64,000 nt of DNA from Culex pipiens pallens (GCF_016801865.2 NC_068937.1:98853437-98917436), one strand, 5' to 3'. Counted from the stretch's first letter, positions 29,955-41,149 are shown. Numbers and translations are program-made. The notes: generated by a model not told the origin, from the letters alone.

Positions 29955-30323
29955 CACAGCTAAAAAAGTAGTAATCCAGCTGCATGTAAAAGGCGTGGGT
30001 GTAAAATAAATATTGCATTATTTTATGCAATTTTATATGATTATACATATAAAATATGTAGCCCATCAGTATAGGAAACCTACTTGACCAAAATGTCAAG
30101 CTCATATATGCATTTATCCTTACAGCTTTTCATCGGTCTGATGGCCGAGTGGACTAAGGCGCCAGTCCTTACTGTTGGTGCTGGGTTTGAATCCCGTCGG
30201 TTGCAACTTTTTTTTTTGTGTTTGCAAAAATTGTACATGCAGTGTGTAATATCAAGTGTTTATTTTGACGAAGGTAATGTGCATGCATTTGCATGCGATT
30301 TTACCATCGGATTTTTTGCTGTG
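29955..30323 (+). mobile_element. tRNA-Leu-like-bearing MITE, copy 1
   Basis: A 369-bp element beginning CACAGCTAAAAAAGTAGTAA and ending GATTTTTTGCTGTG, so the terminal inverted repeat is roughly CACAGCAAAAAA. It is flanked by CA on both sides. Copies at 40136-40503 (inverted) and 57186-58151 share the same ends and order of internal sequence. The centre contains a tRNA-Leu-like sequence followed by a T run. No open frame of note. Confidence 0.8.
30134..30204 (+). pseudogene. tRNA-Leu-like sequence inside a MITE
   Basis: Contains TGATGGCCGAGTGGACTAAG, a good match to the D-arm and internal A box of tRNA-Leu, then GGCGCCAGTCC. The T-arm region GGTTTGAATCC matches the B box, and a run of nine or more T follows as a possible Pol III stop. 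The acceptor stem pairs poorly and the anticodon and variable arms are shortened, so it is probably not a working tRNA. The same sequence recurs in the sister elements, so it belongs to the element. Confidence 0.72.
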
Positions 30324-30455
30324 CACGATCCATATAAAAAAGTTTTTTTTGTATGGGAAATTGTCCACGAGGAGGGAGGGGGTGGGGGGGTTTGAGATTC
30401 CCAAAAATGTGTACTCGTGGTTTATGGATGGTCCCGTTCTGGTAAAAACAATAGA

Positions 30456-32341
30456 GCAGTTCTCTGCGAAATCGATCTTTTTTTTTAAATTTTAATTTTT
30501 GTATTTTTTAATCCGGCTGAAACTTTTTTGGTGCCTTCGGTATGCCCAAAGAAGCCATTTTGCATTATTAGTTTGTCCATATAATTTTCCATACAAATTT
30601 GGCAGCTGTCCATACAAAAATGATGTATGAAAATTAAAAAATCTGTATCTTTTGAAGGAATTCTTTGATCGAATTGGTGTCTTCGTCAAAGTTGTAGGTA
30701 TGGATACGGACTAAACTGGAAAAAAATGATACACGGTAAAATAAAATTTGGTGATTTTTTATTATTTTTTTTGTCACTAAAACTTGATTTGCAAAAAAAA
30801 CAATTTTTTTATATGTTTTAGAGGACATCAAATGCCAACTTTTCAGAAATTTCCTGGTTGTGCAAAAAATCTTTGACCGAGTTATTAATTTTCGAATCAA
30901 TACTGATTTTTTCAAAAAATCTAAAAATTGGTCGCAAAATTTTTTCAACTTCATTTTTCGATGTAAAATCAAATTTGCAATCAAAAAGTACTTTAGTAAA
31001 ATTTTGATAAAGTGCACCGTTTTCAAGTTAAATCCATATTTAGGTGACTTTTTTGAAAATAGTCGCAGTTTTTCATTTTTTTTAAAATTAGTGCACATGT
31101 TTGCACACTTTTGGAAAAAATATTTTTGAAAAGCTGAGAAAATTCTCTATATTTTGCTTCTTCGGACTTTGTTGATACGACCTTTAATTGCTGAGATATT
31201 GCAATGCAAAGGTTTAAAAACAGGAAAATTGATGTTTTCTAAGTCTCACCCAAACAGCCCACCATTTTTTAATGTCGATATCTCAGCAATTAATGGTCCG
31301 ATTTTCAATGTTAATATATGAAACATTTGTGAAATTTTCCGATCTTTCCGAAAACATTATTTTCAATTTTTAAAATCGAGACTAACATTTCAAAAGGGCG
31401 TAATATTGAATGTTTGGCCCTTTTGAAATGTTAGTCTTGATTTGAAAATTTTGAAAATATTGTTTTCGGAAAGTTCGGAAAATTTCACGAATGTTTCATA
31501 GTTTAACATTGTAAATCGGACCATTAGTTGCTAATATATCGACATTAGAAAATTGTGGGTTGTTTGTGTGAGACTTAGAAAACATCAATTTTCCTGTTTT
31601 TTAACCTTTGCATGGCAATATATCAGCAACTAAGGGTCGTATCTACAAAGTTCAAAAAAGCAAAATATAGAAAATTTTCTCAGCTTTTCAAAAATATTTT
31701 TTTCAAAAGTGGGCAAACATGTGCACTAATTTATTAAAATGGAAAACTGCGACTATTTTCAAAAAAGTTACCTTAAAAATGGCTATATCTTGAAAACGGT
31801 GCAGTTTATGAAAATTTCATTATAGTACATTTTGATTGCAAATTTGCATCTACATCTAAAAATGAAGTTGAAAAATTTTTGCGACCAATATTTCGATTTT
31901 TTTTTAAAATCAGTATTGATTCAAAAATTCATAACTCGGTCAAAGATTTTTTGCACAACCTGGAAATTTCTGAAAAGTTGGCATTTTATGTCCCCTAAAA
32001 CATATAAAAAAAATTAAAATAGTGTAGTGACAAAAAGTAAAATTAAAAATCACCAAAAAAAATGTTACCGTGTATCATTTTTTTTTTTCAGTGTTGTCCT
32101 AATCCATACCTACAACTTTGCCGAAGACACCAAATCGATCGACAAATTCCTTCAAAAGATACAGTTTTTGAATTTTCATATATCATTTTTGTATGGACAG
32201 CTGCCAAATTTGTATGAAAAATTATATGGACAAACTAATGATGCAAAATGGCTTCTTTGGGCATACCGAAGGCACCAAAAAAGTTTCAGCCGGATTAAAA
32301 AATACAAAAAACATCGAATGACCGAAAAATGAGAGAATTGC
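30456..32341. mobile_element. 1.9-kb fold-back element
   Basis: Two arms of about 930 bp are inverted copies around a 17-nt loop (about 31400-31416). The outer ends read GCAGTTCTCTGCG at 30456 and GAGAGAATTGC ending at 32341. A recognisable internal mark is CCGGCTGAAACTTTTTTGG near 30511, mirrored near 32290. The inner arms end CTAACATTTCAAAAGGGC and its complement. Partial copies lie at 36525-37172 and 55226-55800, so this is a dispersed family. Apparent open frames in the arms mirror one another and have no recognised domain. Confidence 0.88.
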
Positions 32342-33180
32342 AATAATTATAAAAAAAATGAAAAAAAAAAAACGTTTAAATTAATTTGTAAAAACAATCT
32401 TAAATACAACATGAATGTGAGGAAGGCACCAACCACCTTAAGGTGGATCAAGTAACGTTTTTGATTTCAAGTTCGGCATTCTGTCGAAAACAGAACAACT
32501 GATTTTTTTTCGGCTGAAAAATGCGGAACTTCGGCAAATCAACTGTAATTTTACGCCGAGAATTCGTTAGATTGACTCACATTTTGCTGAGACTCGGCAT
32601 ATATTTTGTGATGAATAGTCAGTAGCTTTGGTCTACGACTACCTGTTAGTAGATGGTCTCTGCCTTGAAAAGGAAGGAGCTAGTCCACCTTGATACTGAA
32701 AAGTCATTAGTTTCAATTTCAAATGGTTATTAAATGTTTCTATACGGTACTCGAGAATCAATGTGAACCATTTGAACTTCATAATAAACTTATGATTTAG
32801 GGTAACCATTTGAGAAAACATCCTCAAATAGTTTGTTAGAGTTATCAAGAAAATTGTTGACCATTATAAACATTAAAATAACTCTATTACGTATGGTAAC
32901 CATTTGACAAATAGTCTGCAAGGTCCGCCAAATAACATTATTACAAATGGTATCTCATGAGGATTTTATGTTTCTCACTACAATCGATATAATTTTCGTA
33001 TATCCGGGATTTGAGAGCAAACGAAAAGAACAGTTGAAAAATATTCGCTGATTTGGTTTACTTGGCATTTTAATTCAAATGATTAAATATATTCCAACAA
33101 ATAACTAAAGATCAAATCATGCTCGACTGAATGGCTTCAAAACCCACAAAATAGCTACACAAATTCGTTGCCCTCCATTC
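32342..33180. other. AT-rich intergenic sequence
   Basis: No gene recognised. Short recurring motifs occur: TTCGGC-type words at 32470-32610, and AACCATTTGA or its complement several times between 32725 and 32960. The latter may be relics of an old tandem or inverted repeat. Confidence 0.5.
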
Positions 33181-33830
33181 CAGTCAGGACAACTCCTGCA
33201 ATTTTTCAAAACTCATTCCCAAAATCGCAATTCCCAAAATAAACGAAACCCAAACTAGCACCGTGCATAATTGCCACGAACAAAGGCCTCTTGTGTATTT
33301 ACCTTTCGCATTTCCTTTTTTCCACGAAATTTTGCCCGATTTCCTGCCGAAAAGTAACAACCTTGGTCGTGTTCGTCCTTTCTTCGCGGCGGGACGCGCC
33401 AAATTGTTGCTTTTTCCCATAAACCATGCTCGTAACTCTCTCTTCTTTCTCCTTTCCTCCTCTTTCTCCATAATCTCCTCTGCAGTGTCCTCTGCGGATC
33501 TTCCTCGTCACACCGTTGCACCGTTCAATCTTCGTCCTTTTCCTCGCGTTCTTTTGTCACGAATCCTGCGTTTTTCGAGATGCACTTTTTCGGCCTCCTT
33601 CTTTTCCGAAAAATCCACGAACGCAGCACGACGACGCGGTGCCCGACGTCCTTCATTCGGCGCACATCTGTCCCAATTCGGGACACAATTTTGGGTGGAA
33701 ATCGCGCCTTTTGTTGTTGCATTGCGCGCAGGGATTTCCCCCTGGGGGAAGTTCACGATGATGATGCAGCAGCAGCTTCAGCGCACATCAAAAGCAACAT
33801 TGATTAATATTTATTGCCCGTAGACCCGAA
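33181..33830. other. GC-richer island with overlapping open frames, unassigned
   Basis: The base composition rises sharply compared with the flanks, and open frames overlap on both strands. The longest is 33263-33823 on the plus strand, 186 codons, with a basic serine- and arginine-rich product and no recognised domain. Openness in many frames at once is typical of stop-poor GC-rich DNA, so I do not call a gene. A 5' untranslated exon, a promoter region or an old element remain possible. Confidence 0.35.
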
Positions 33831-34496
33831 AGTGATTAGAGACACGTACGTTGAGGAGAGAGAAAAGGAAGGCCGCGCGACGACGATCGCGAAGGGTGCC
33901 GCAGCTGACTGATTGGTGTGGCCAAGAAGTTTATTGGATTATTGTTCGATGGGCGATTTATGGGGTTTCTTGACGGTGTTATAGTTTTCGGCAGTTGCTC
34001 GAATTTTGGTTGACTTAACAAATACAACAACAAAAAAAACAGCAGAAAATATAACTCTTTTTTTTAATTGATCAAATTAGCATGTGCGTATGAGAAACCT
34101 TAGTTTGGAGAAAATGGTTATTAGAACAGTTAATTCGTTAAATGTTTAATTTCAGCTGACAAGACCATATTGGCTTGTTTTAGGTAGAAACTGTTTAAGA
34201 TATTCAAAGGGAATTGGTACACCAAAATATGATGATATGATGATGATTCATACTTCAAATAACCAGAACTTGTTATTTTGAATCATAAAAAATCTGAACC
34301 TAGCAACGTTTTACAAACGAAAAATTATTTCAGAATCATTGCCTTAATTTCTAGACAAATAAGATCTATGGTATGTGGCACTTTTTTTAAGGAAAAAAAT
34401 GAGTAGGTATTTTTATTTTGAATTCCAATACATTTTCCCTACCTTCCTATCTTAACAATGATTTCAAAATATTTATGAAGCATAATTTAGAGCAGG
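33831..34496. other. AT-rich intergenic sequence
   Basis: No coding region, RNA gene or named repeat could be supported here. The sequence is A/T-rich with many homopolymer runs. Confidence 0.5.
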
Positions 34497-34800
34497 CCTG
34501 TCCAATGTCCGGCCCGCGACGGCATTTCAAAATAGTTCTATGACTGGCCTTTAAGGCTGTTAATGAAATATTCGATAAATAAATTTAGAGTCTTGATAAA
34601 AAAATAAGCTTGAGATCAAATTTTCACAATTTTAACGAAAAATTAATTGAGAGCATTCAGCTGGTTTTTTTTTGCTTTAACAATGTTTTTGTTCAAAATT
34701 GAAACATTCTTTATGTTCAAATTTATTTTTTTCCATTTCAATATTGATTTTTTCAGGATCAATAATTAAACTGAAAACTGGGACAAGAAAACATAATTTT
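34497..34800 (+). repeat. Diverged GGCCCG repeat, copy 1
   Basis: Starts near CCGGCCCGCGACGGCATTTC and continues CAAAATAGTTCTATGACTGG, a GGCCTTTAAGG-like step and TGTTAATGAA. A second copy begins near 35459 with the same order of words. Both copies also share a downstream part (TTGAGATCAA, then AAACTGAAAA...CAAGAAAAC). They are probably a local duplication or two members of an old dispersed element. Confidence 0.65.
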
Positions 34801-35458
34801 CAATTTCTGGGCCAGATCTGTTTTACCGCTGATGCAGTGGTGGGCCGGAACTAATGTTTGAAAAAAGTTAAAAATGCAAAAACAAAATTTATAACATTAT
34901 TTTCATCAGATAATTTAAAAATAAACAAATAAACAAATAAAAAAAACTTGTGTTGCAAATATGATAGATATGAAAGAAAAACAACTTTCAAAAATGTGTT
35001 TTTTTTTATTTATATTTTGGTTTGTTTTGTTTAACATTGTATTGCTATTGTTTTGTCGATTGCAATTGAATACAAATGGTCGCAGTTAATATTTCAAAGT
35101 TTGATTTCCTCAAAACAACAATATATAAAAATATTAATGAGTCATCATATAATTTATTTAAATGAAATTTTGGAGTCAAATTTTTACAAACAAATCTTTT
35201 TGAGTTATTGTGCACTTTTATTCAATTGTCTAACAAATAATATAAAATTCTTTTAAACACACACAAAATTTAAAAAGTAATTCTTTGAATTTCTTCAAAC
35301 TAACTGAAATTATTTAAAAAAAACTATTACAAAAAAATATCTTAAAACTGCATCATTTTTTGCTTACTCATTTATTAAAAAATCAATTTGAATAAAATTC
35401 ATAAAAAAATTGAAATAATCACATTCAAAACTGTAAGAAATTCAATATTAAAATTATT

Positions 35459-35795
35459 GACCGGTACCGGCCCGTGAAGCCATTTCATCCTGCCCGTGAT
35501 GGCTTTTCAAAATAGTTCTATGTTCGGCCCTTAAGGTTGTTAATGAATTATTAAATAAATAAATTGACCGCCTTATTTAACAAAAAAATAGATTGAGATC
35601 AATCAAGTTGTTTTTTTTTTGGGATAAAAAGTTGCAAATTCAATGTATTGGTTGAATTTTGCAAATTTTTCTTTAAGTTTTTGTGTCAAACTCAAACATT
35701 GTTTTTATTTGAATTTATTCTTATCATTTCTATATTGTTATTTTCAGAACCAATTATTTATTAAACTGAAAAATGTTGCAAGAAAACAAAATTAC
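35459..35795 (+). repeat. Diverged GGCCCG repeat, copy 2
   Basis: Partner of the copy at 34497, about 960 bp downstream in the same orientation. It reads GGCCCGTGAAGCCATTTC, then a local repeat CCCGTGATGGCTTTTCAAAA, TAGTTCTATGTTCGGCCC, TTAAGGTTGTTAATGAA. Substitutions and small indels relative to copy 1 show that the duplication is old. The DNA between the copies (34.8-35.45 kb) is AT-rich with no recognised gene. Confidence 0.62.
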
Positions 35796-36160
35796 CCATT
35801 TTGTAAAAATTAGAAATATATTCCTTCTAGAAATTTACAAAAAGACACTAAAAAAGAATTTCCTACAGTTTTGACTGTGTTTGCATCACATTGAAGTTTT
35901 TATTTTTAGAGGAACTTGATTTAAATTAATATTTTTTTATTATGTTTTTTTTTCATTGTTGGAGGTGGACTCATAATAAATGAGAAAGCAAAAAATTATG
36001 TATTTTTTCAGAACAACTTTTTAGTGATAAAGTTTTTTTTAAATGCTTTAAAAAGGATAAATAATCATATTGCAAATACTGATCGCTGGAATTATTTTTA
36101 AAATATAAAAAATGTCCCTAAACTATTCAAGACATCTGGGAGAATTCGGGGAGAAATATA
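35796..36160. other. AT-rich intergenic sequence
   Basis: Nothing recognisable beyond A/T-rich low-complexity sequence. No open frame of note. Confidence 0.5.
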
Positions 36161-36164
36161 TTTT

Positions 36165-36445
36165 TTCATATTTTTATATTTTCTTACTTTTAACATCGAA
36201 TTTGAGTTCTGCGACTCCATTTTAGTCAAATTTGAATATTTGATTGTCTTTTATATTTAAAAAAATGCATTTTTTTTCAATATTTCAGCACCGCCATTTT
36301 GGCCGCCATCTAGGATCTAAAAATTCTAAATCATTTTAGAGTAGTTTTTGGTTCATATTGGGTAAAATTGGACAACGATAATTTTTTTTATCTTGATTCA
36401 ACTATCCGAAGTGAAATTTTTCTTCGGATTATCGAGTCTGGACTG
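36165..36445 (+). mobile_element. TA-flanked MITE, 5'-truncated copy
   Basis: This matches the right part of the element at 51433-51808. Shared words include CACCGCCATTTTGGCCGCCA and ATCCGAAGTGAAATTTTTC, and the end is CGAGTCTGGACTG followed by TA. The left terminal repeat is absent. The CAGTCCAGACT end and TA duplication fit a Tc1/mariner-pogo type MITE, which is an inference from the ends only. Confidence 0.78.
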
Positions 36446-36524
36446 TATATGAATTTTATATGCAATACTAGTTTATTTATTTGTTTCTTCAATTAAAAAT
36501 AATTAGTGATTTTTAATTTCACTT

Positions 36525-37172
36525 TTTGTCACAAAAACTTGATTTGCAAAAAAAACACTTTTTTAGATTTTTTTAATTTTTGATTTGTTTTAGAGGACAT
36601 CAAATGCCAATTTTTCAAAAATTTCCAGAATTGGCAAAAAATCTTTGACCGAGTTATGAATTTTTTAATCAATACTGATTTTTTCAAAAAAACGAAATAT
36701 TGGTCGCAAAAGTTTTAAACTTCATTTTGCGATGTAAAATCAAATTTGCAATCAAAAAGTACTTTAGTGAATTTTTGATAAAGTGCACCGTTTTCAAGTT
36801 ATAGCCATATTTAGGTAACTTTTTTGAAAATAGTCGCAGTTTTTCATTTTTTTTAATTAGTGCCCATGTTTGCCCACTTTTGAAAAAAATATTTTTGAAA
36901 AGCTGAGAAAACTCTCTATATTTTGCTTTATTGAACTTTGTTGATACGACCCTTAGTTGCTGAGATATTGCCATGCAAAGGTTAATATACAGTTAATACA
37001 CCATTTTCTAATGTCGATATCTCAGCAACTAATGGTCCGATTTACAATGTTAAAATATGAAACATTCGTGAAACTTTCCGATCTTTTCGAAAAAAAATAT
37101 TTCAAAAATTTAAAATCAAGACTAACATTTCAAACGGGCCAAACATTCAATAATACGCCCTTTTGAAATGTT
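36525..37172 (+). mobile_element. Fragment of the fold-back family
   Basis: Matches the inner part of one arm of the 30456-32341 element (ACAAAAACTTGATTTGCAAA ... AGAGGACATCAAATGCCAA ... TCTCAGCAACTAATGGTCCG). It continues through the loop into the first bases of the other arm (CGCCCTTTTGAAATGTT). It stops abruptly where an inverted hAT-like MITE end begins, and its outer arm is missing. Confidence 0.8.
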
Positions 37173-37245
37173 GCTCCCTTCGGATTTTTTTCTCTTGATG
37201 AACGTCCAATGATTTTCTTTTGATGATGATTATTCCATCGCTGCT
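37173..37245 (-). mobile_element. Inverted left end of a hAT-like MITE
   Basis: About 70 bp that are the reverse complement of the left end of the element at 37732-38127. It runs from GCTCCCTTCGGATTTTTTTC to GATTATTCCATCGCTG and is followed by CTAAGGCG. That octamer is the reverse complement of the CGCCTTAG following the right end of the other copy. The two pieces probably derive from one insertion rearranged by inversion or template switching. Confidence 0.75.
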
Positions 37246-37731
37246 AAGGCGTCATCCATAAAGTATGTCACGCTAAAATCGGACAAAATTAACCCCCCTC
37301 TCCCCCTATGTCACACTTTGCTCCCCCCCCCCCTCCGCACTATATTGTTTTTTGTACAATTTTAGCATTATTTATAAAAAGAAAGATTTTGAAATTCGGA
37401 ATTCGTTCGAGAAAGTTTATAATTATTACAGGTTGCGTTTGGATTTTCTTTTATTTTGTTCAATGTTATAGTGATAAAAATCACCATCACTATCACAGTT
37501 TTTTTGAAACATATCAAATCTATCATCAAAAACTCTGTTTCTTAAACCCTTGAATCGTGTTTGATTTATGAGTAAAGTTTTTCAAACATTAAACTTTTAA
37601 AGCTATATTTAAAAAAATAAATTTTCAATATTAAAGAAATAGTCTAGCGTGACGTCACAGTCTCACGTACCCCCCCCTCTCCCCCTTGTCACACTTTGTC
37701 ACACTTGCTACAACCCCCCCCCCCCCCCCCC
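37246..37731. repeat. C-rich MITE-like segment
   Basis: Begins TCATCCATAAAGTATGTCAC, GCTAAAATCGGAC, with CCCCCC-rich tracts and TGTCACACTTTG. Near 37648-37660 there is an inverted match (TAGCGTGACGTCAC), followed by a second C-rich tract and TGTCACACTTTGTCACACTT. It ends in about 18-20 C residues at 37714-37732. It resembles a short inverted-repeat element, but boundaries and duplication are not clear. Confidence 0.5.
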
Positions 37732-38127
37732 CGGGATGGAATAATCATCATCGAAAGAAAATCATTGGACGTTCATCAAGAGAAAAAAATCCGAAGGGAG
37801 CATGGCTATCGGTAAAAGGAATCTAAAAAAAAATCATCATTTTGATTATTCGGCGGAACATCTTTTTCACTGCTACACTTGCAAGTGTAACGTCACAAGT
37901 CGAAAAATGACCTGTCACATTTTGTAGATGGACAATGTGTATAAACAAAGTGAAATAAATATTTTTAAGTAGTGCTGACAAGGAAGTTCACAAAAAATCA
38001 TTCGTAGATTGATTTTCTTGGAGAATTTCGGGAGCGATTTTCTTTTGCGTGATTCTCCTCCTCTCTCTTTCGCGGGTGAAGAAAGTTCGCGAGCGAAATT
38101 GATTTTTTTGCGATTATTCCATCCCTG
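37732..38127 (+). mobile_element. hAT-like MITE, copy 1
   Basis: The ends GGGATGGAATAATC and GATTATTCCATCCCTG are inverted repeats, and the whole matches the copy at 46622-47036, including ATCATTGGACGTTCATCAAG and AAATCCGAAGGGAGCATG. The first bases are replaced by the preceding C run (CCGGG in place of CAGSG). The right flank is CGCCTTAG, whose mirror lies beside the inverted fragment at 37246. Non-coding. Confidence 0.82.
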
Positions 38128-38860
38128 CGCCTTAGGTGATAGCTGAATCCTTAACTCGAAATAGATAAAAATACATTAATGACATTAATGAGAACATGGA
38201 TAGTCAAATGAAATTCACTAAATTTCTTGGAAAGCAACATTTTCATGACTCATTCCACCATTCCCAACATCGCGACACATCTGCCATGAATCGCTAATTC
38301 CCCGTTCGCCGACCGGTCCTCACCGTTGTTTACCTCTTCGGGGCCGCTACCTGCGCGTGATCCGTCAACCTTTTTTGTTGTCCTTAAGCTCGTTTGCTGC
38401 CGATGATAGTTTCCAGGCAAAACTCCCCCTCACTTGGAAGTTTCGAGGTTTCTTTTGTCACAGAATAGAACCCGCCGCCGAAATTGAGCGCGCCACCACC
38501 GCTGGCCAGGCATCAACCGAAAAGGTAAATAAATCTGATTTTATAATTTTCTACCTTTTTTTTTTGCGCCGATTTGGCCACGGTTCGTTTCGTCCTGACA
38601 GCTGCCGCTGCTGATTTTGGTCTCTTTTGGGTTGAGGATTGTTGAGGGAAAGAGAAGAGAAAACAGCATTTCGCATTATCCTTTTATGCAGCCGAATTTC
38701 GGTGTAGGTTATGCTGCGTTTTGGGACACCCACTCAACAAGGTTAGGGGTTGAATCCACTACTTTGTTGTCTTTTGAAATCATTAACATGAAATTTCAAC
38801 ATGTGCGATATGAGTTTCAAACGAAATATTTGATTTTTTTTTTTTGAATTATTTTCCAAG
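38128..38860. other. GC-richer unassigned segment
   Basis: The 38270-38640 part is less AT-rich (CGCCGACCGGTCCTCACCG and similar). It includes a splice-donor-like site AAAAG|GTAAAT at 38525/38526 and open frames of 60-85 codons without recognised domains. It might be a 5' non-coding exon or promoter-proximal host DNA. The evidence is composition only and weak. Confidence 0.3.
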
Positions 38861-39640
38861 ATTGATTTTTTGTCAAACTTCAGAATGGCAAGCAGAATTT
38901 GATTTATACAAAAACGTAACATAAAAAGCCAAAAAAATCTTCAAAACTCGCGAATCGTGACACGATAAATGTGGAAACAACTTCATAAAAATACTTCTGA
39001 AATCATATTCCTCATAAATAAAAACTAAATCACATTGCTGTTATCTTTTTCAAAAATCTCAATTTCGCGGTAATTGCTGTAACAAAAATTGCAAGCGAAG
39101 CGCGAAGGGTTCCCTGCACAAAAAAAAACCTGCGTATTTTGGTGCTTTCATTACCTTTTTCAAAGGATCACTGGATGGGACTAAATAATGGTGCATTTCC
39201 TGCTTTAGGTTCGCCCCTTCTCATACCTCTACTGGCGAAACTTGAGCCCAAAAAATGGCAAACCCTGAATGGTGGCTATACGGTGAAAAAAAAAATCAGG
39301 GACAGTAAATAAAAACGAACGGACGAAAGACTTGAACGAGAGGGTGCAAGTAAGTGAGTCGTGCCAAAAAGAGGATTGTCGCTACCTGCTTAGGAGGAGC
39401 GTCATTCACGAAAAAGCGCGCGATTTTTGCTGTGGTGGTGTTATTTTCAGTTTGAAAATTTGCAATTTTTGTTATAGCTCCCAATCGACTACATAGAAAC
39501 CATTCGAAAATTTCCACTTTATTTTTAGATATGAACAATAATTCATTGAAAAACTTCCAAATGTTATTATATAAAATTTTGGGGTTAAGTATCCTAAGAT
39601 GTTATTAACTTTTTAATGTCAGAGATAAAATTGAGATCTG
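38861..39640. other. Intergenic, AT-rich
   Basis: No recognised gene or repeat. Several short open frames occur (for example 39296-39538 on the minus strand) without features of real proteins. Confidence 0.45.
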
Positions 39641-40135
39641 TTGACTGCACATGTTCGCATAAATGTCTCATATGAAAAAACGTGTTAAGTTTTCACGAGA
39701 AAATCGGATTTCCTCCTGAATGCTAGAACAAAGTACTGGATGTTGTAGGCTCTTTCGAAAGAGCACACGATTTTGAACCAAACTGCATTAATAACTCAAA
39801 AACGATGAAAATGCCTAAGGGACATTTTTGCGATCAGGAGCAGATGATTTGTTTTAAGTGTTTTAAGTTGCTTTGATTGAATGGCAATTTACAAAAGTTT
39901 TTTTTTTCTATTTTTAACATAACGACGAAGTATTGGACAAAAGTGCTCACTTAATAAACATGTAATTGGACAAAATCGTAAATCGTTTGAAATTAAATTT
40001 TAAAATAATATTTTCAACATTTTTTCGCATTTTTTGTGAATAATTTTCAGAAAATGTTGTTCTGCGATAAACTGTACTTACCTTTTTTATAGTTTCAAGC
40101 CTATACTACATCTCACAATTTTCATTGCTTATGTT

Positions 40136-40503
40136 CACAGCAAAAAATCCGATGGTAAAATCGCATGCAAAAGCATGCACATCACCTTCGTCAAAAAAGA
40201 CACTTAATATTACACGCTGCATGTACAATTTTTGTAAACACAAAAAAAAGTTGCAACCGACGGGACTCAAACCCAGCACCTACAGTATGGAATGGCGCCT
40301 TAGCCCGTTCGGCCATCAGACAGGTGAAAAATGGAAAGGAAAAACGTATATTTGAGCTTGACATTTCGGTCAAGTAGGTTTTCCATACTGATGGACTACA
40401 TATTTCAGGGTGTAATATTACACAGAATTTCATAAAATAATGCAAAATTTATTTTACACCCAGGCCTTTTACACGCAGCTGGATTACTACTTTATTTGCT
40501 GTG
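40136..40503 (-). mobile_element. tRNA-Leu-like-bearing MITE, copy 2
   Basis: An inverted copy of the 29955-30323 element. On the plus strand it starts CACAGCAAAAAATCCGATGG and ends TACTTTATTTGCTGTG, flanked by TT on both sides (40134-40135, 40504-40505). Length 368 bp, against 369 bp for copy 1. It keeps both the outer parts and the tRNA-like centre. Confidence 0.82.
40250..40325 (-). pseudogene. tRNA-Leu-like sequence in MITE copy 2
   Basis: Read on the minus strand it has TGATGGCCGAACGGGCTAAG, then GGCGCCATTCC, then GGGTTTGAGTCCCGTCGG and a T run. A-box and B-box equivalents are present; acceptor-stem pairing is poor. Substitutions relative to copy 1 preserve the arms only partly, so function as a tRNA is unlikely. 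Confidence 0.7.
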
Positions 40504-40679
40504 TTGTGTTTTAATAACATGATTTCTGAAACTTTTAGATTTTGGCCGTTTTCCACATTTTTTTCCATTTATTTCGTTTAAGATGGGACAACAATGACAC
40601 TTTTCAAAACTTAAGTCAAGCCATTCGAAATCAGTCAAAGCTTCGATTTTCTGTAAATTTCATGTTTCATTCATCATGG

Positions 40680-41149
40680 GGGTAATTCTCCGCCAAGTCA
40701 CACAGCAGTTGCCCCGACCCCTCTTCTATTTGCGTGAAACTTTGTCCCTGATCACGAATCCGAGCTCCGTTTTTTTATATCTCGTGACGGAGAGGCGGTA
40801 CGACCCATTCCATTTTTGAACATGCGAAAAAAGAGGTGATTTTCAATAATTTGCAGCCTGAAACGGTGATGAGATAGAAATTTGGTGTCAAAGGGACTTT
40901 TGTGTAAAATTAGACGCCCGATTTGATGGCGTACTTAGAATTCCGAAAAAACGTATTTTTAATCGAAAAAAACACAAAAAAGTTTTCAAAACTCTACCAT
41001 TTTCCGTTACTCAACTGTAAACTTTATTGGTACATGTCATTTTAAGGAAAATTTAATGTACTTTTCGAATCTACATTGACCCAGATGGTTCATTTTTTTA
41101 ATTAGAAAAAAAATCATTTTAAAATTTCGTGTTGGGGGAGAATTATCCC
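40680..41149. mobile_element. MITE with GGGATAATTCTCC-type ends
   Basis: The left end GGGTAATTCTCCGCC and right end GGGGGAGAATTATCCC are inverted repeats around 470 bp of non-coding DNA. It lies inside the larger 39648-41362 element. No clear target duplication could be read from the flanks. Confidence 0.65.

Larger units (their letters stand above)
29897..30434. mobile_element. Inverted-repeat MITE split by a nested MITE
   Basis: The ends are inverted copies: GGACCATCCATAAACCACG at the left and CGTGGTTTATGGATGGTCC at the right, 19 matching bases. The inner left flank reads CGATTGTCCA and resumes on the right as CACGATCCATA after a 369-bp insertion (29955-30323) with a 2-bp CA duplication. 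Without the insertion the element is about 167 bp. It is non-coding and cannot move without a transposase supplied elsewhere. Confidence 0.75.

Noticed and set aside
30134..30204. Functional tRNA-Leu gene
   Set aside because: The acceptor stem is unpaired, the variable arm is shortened, and it recurs within two other copies of the same mobile element.
30634..31098. 154-codon minus-strand gene in the fold-back element
   Set aside because: It lies in one arm of a palindrome, has a lysine- and phenylalanine-rich AT-driven composition, and is mirrored by broken frames in the other arm and in other copies.
33263..33823. 186-codon plus-strand gene
   Set aside because: Open frames overlap on both strands in a GC-rich island, the product has no recognisable domain, and composition explains the openness.
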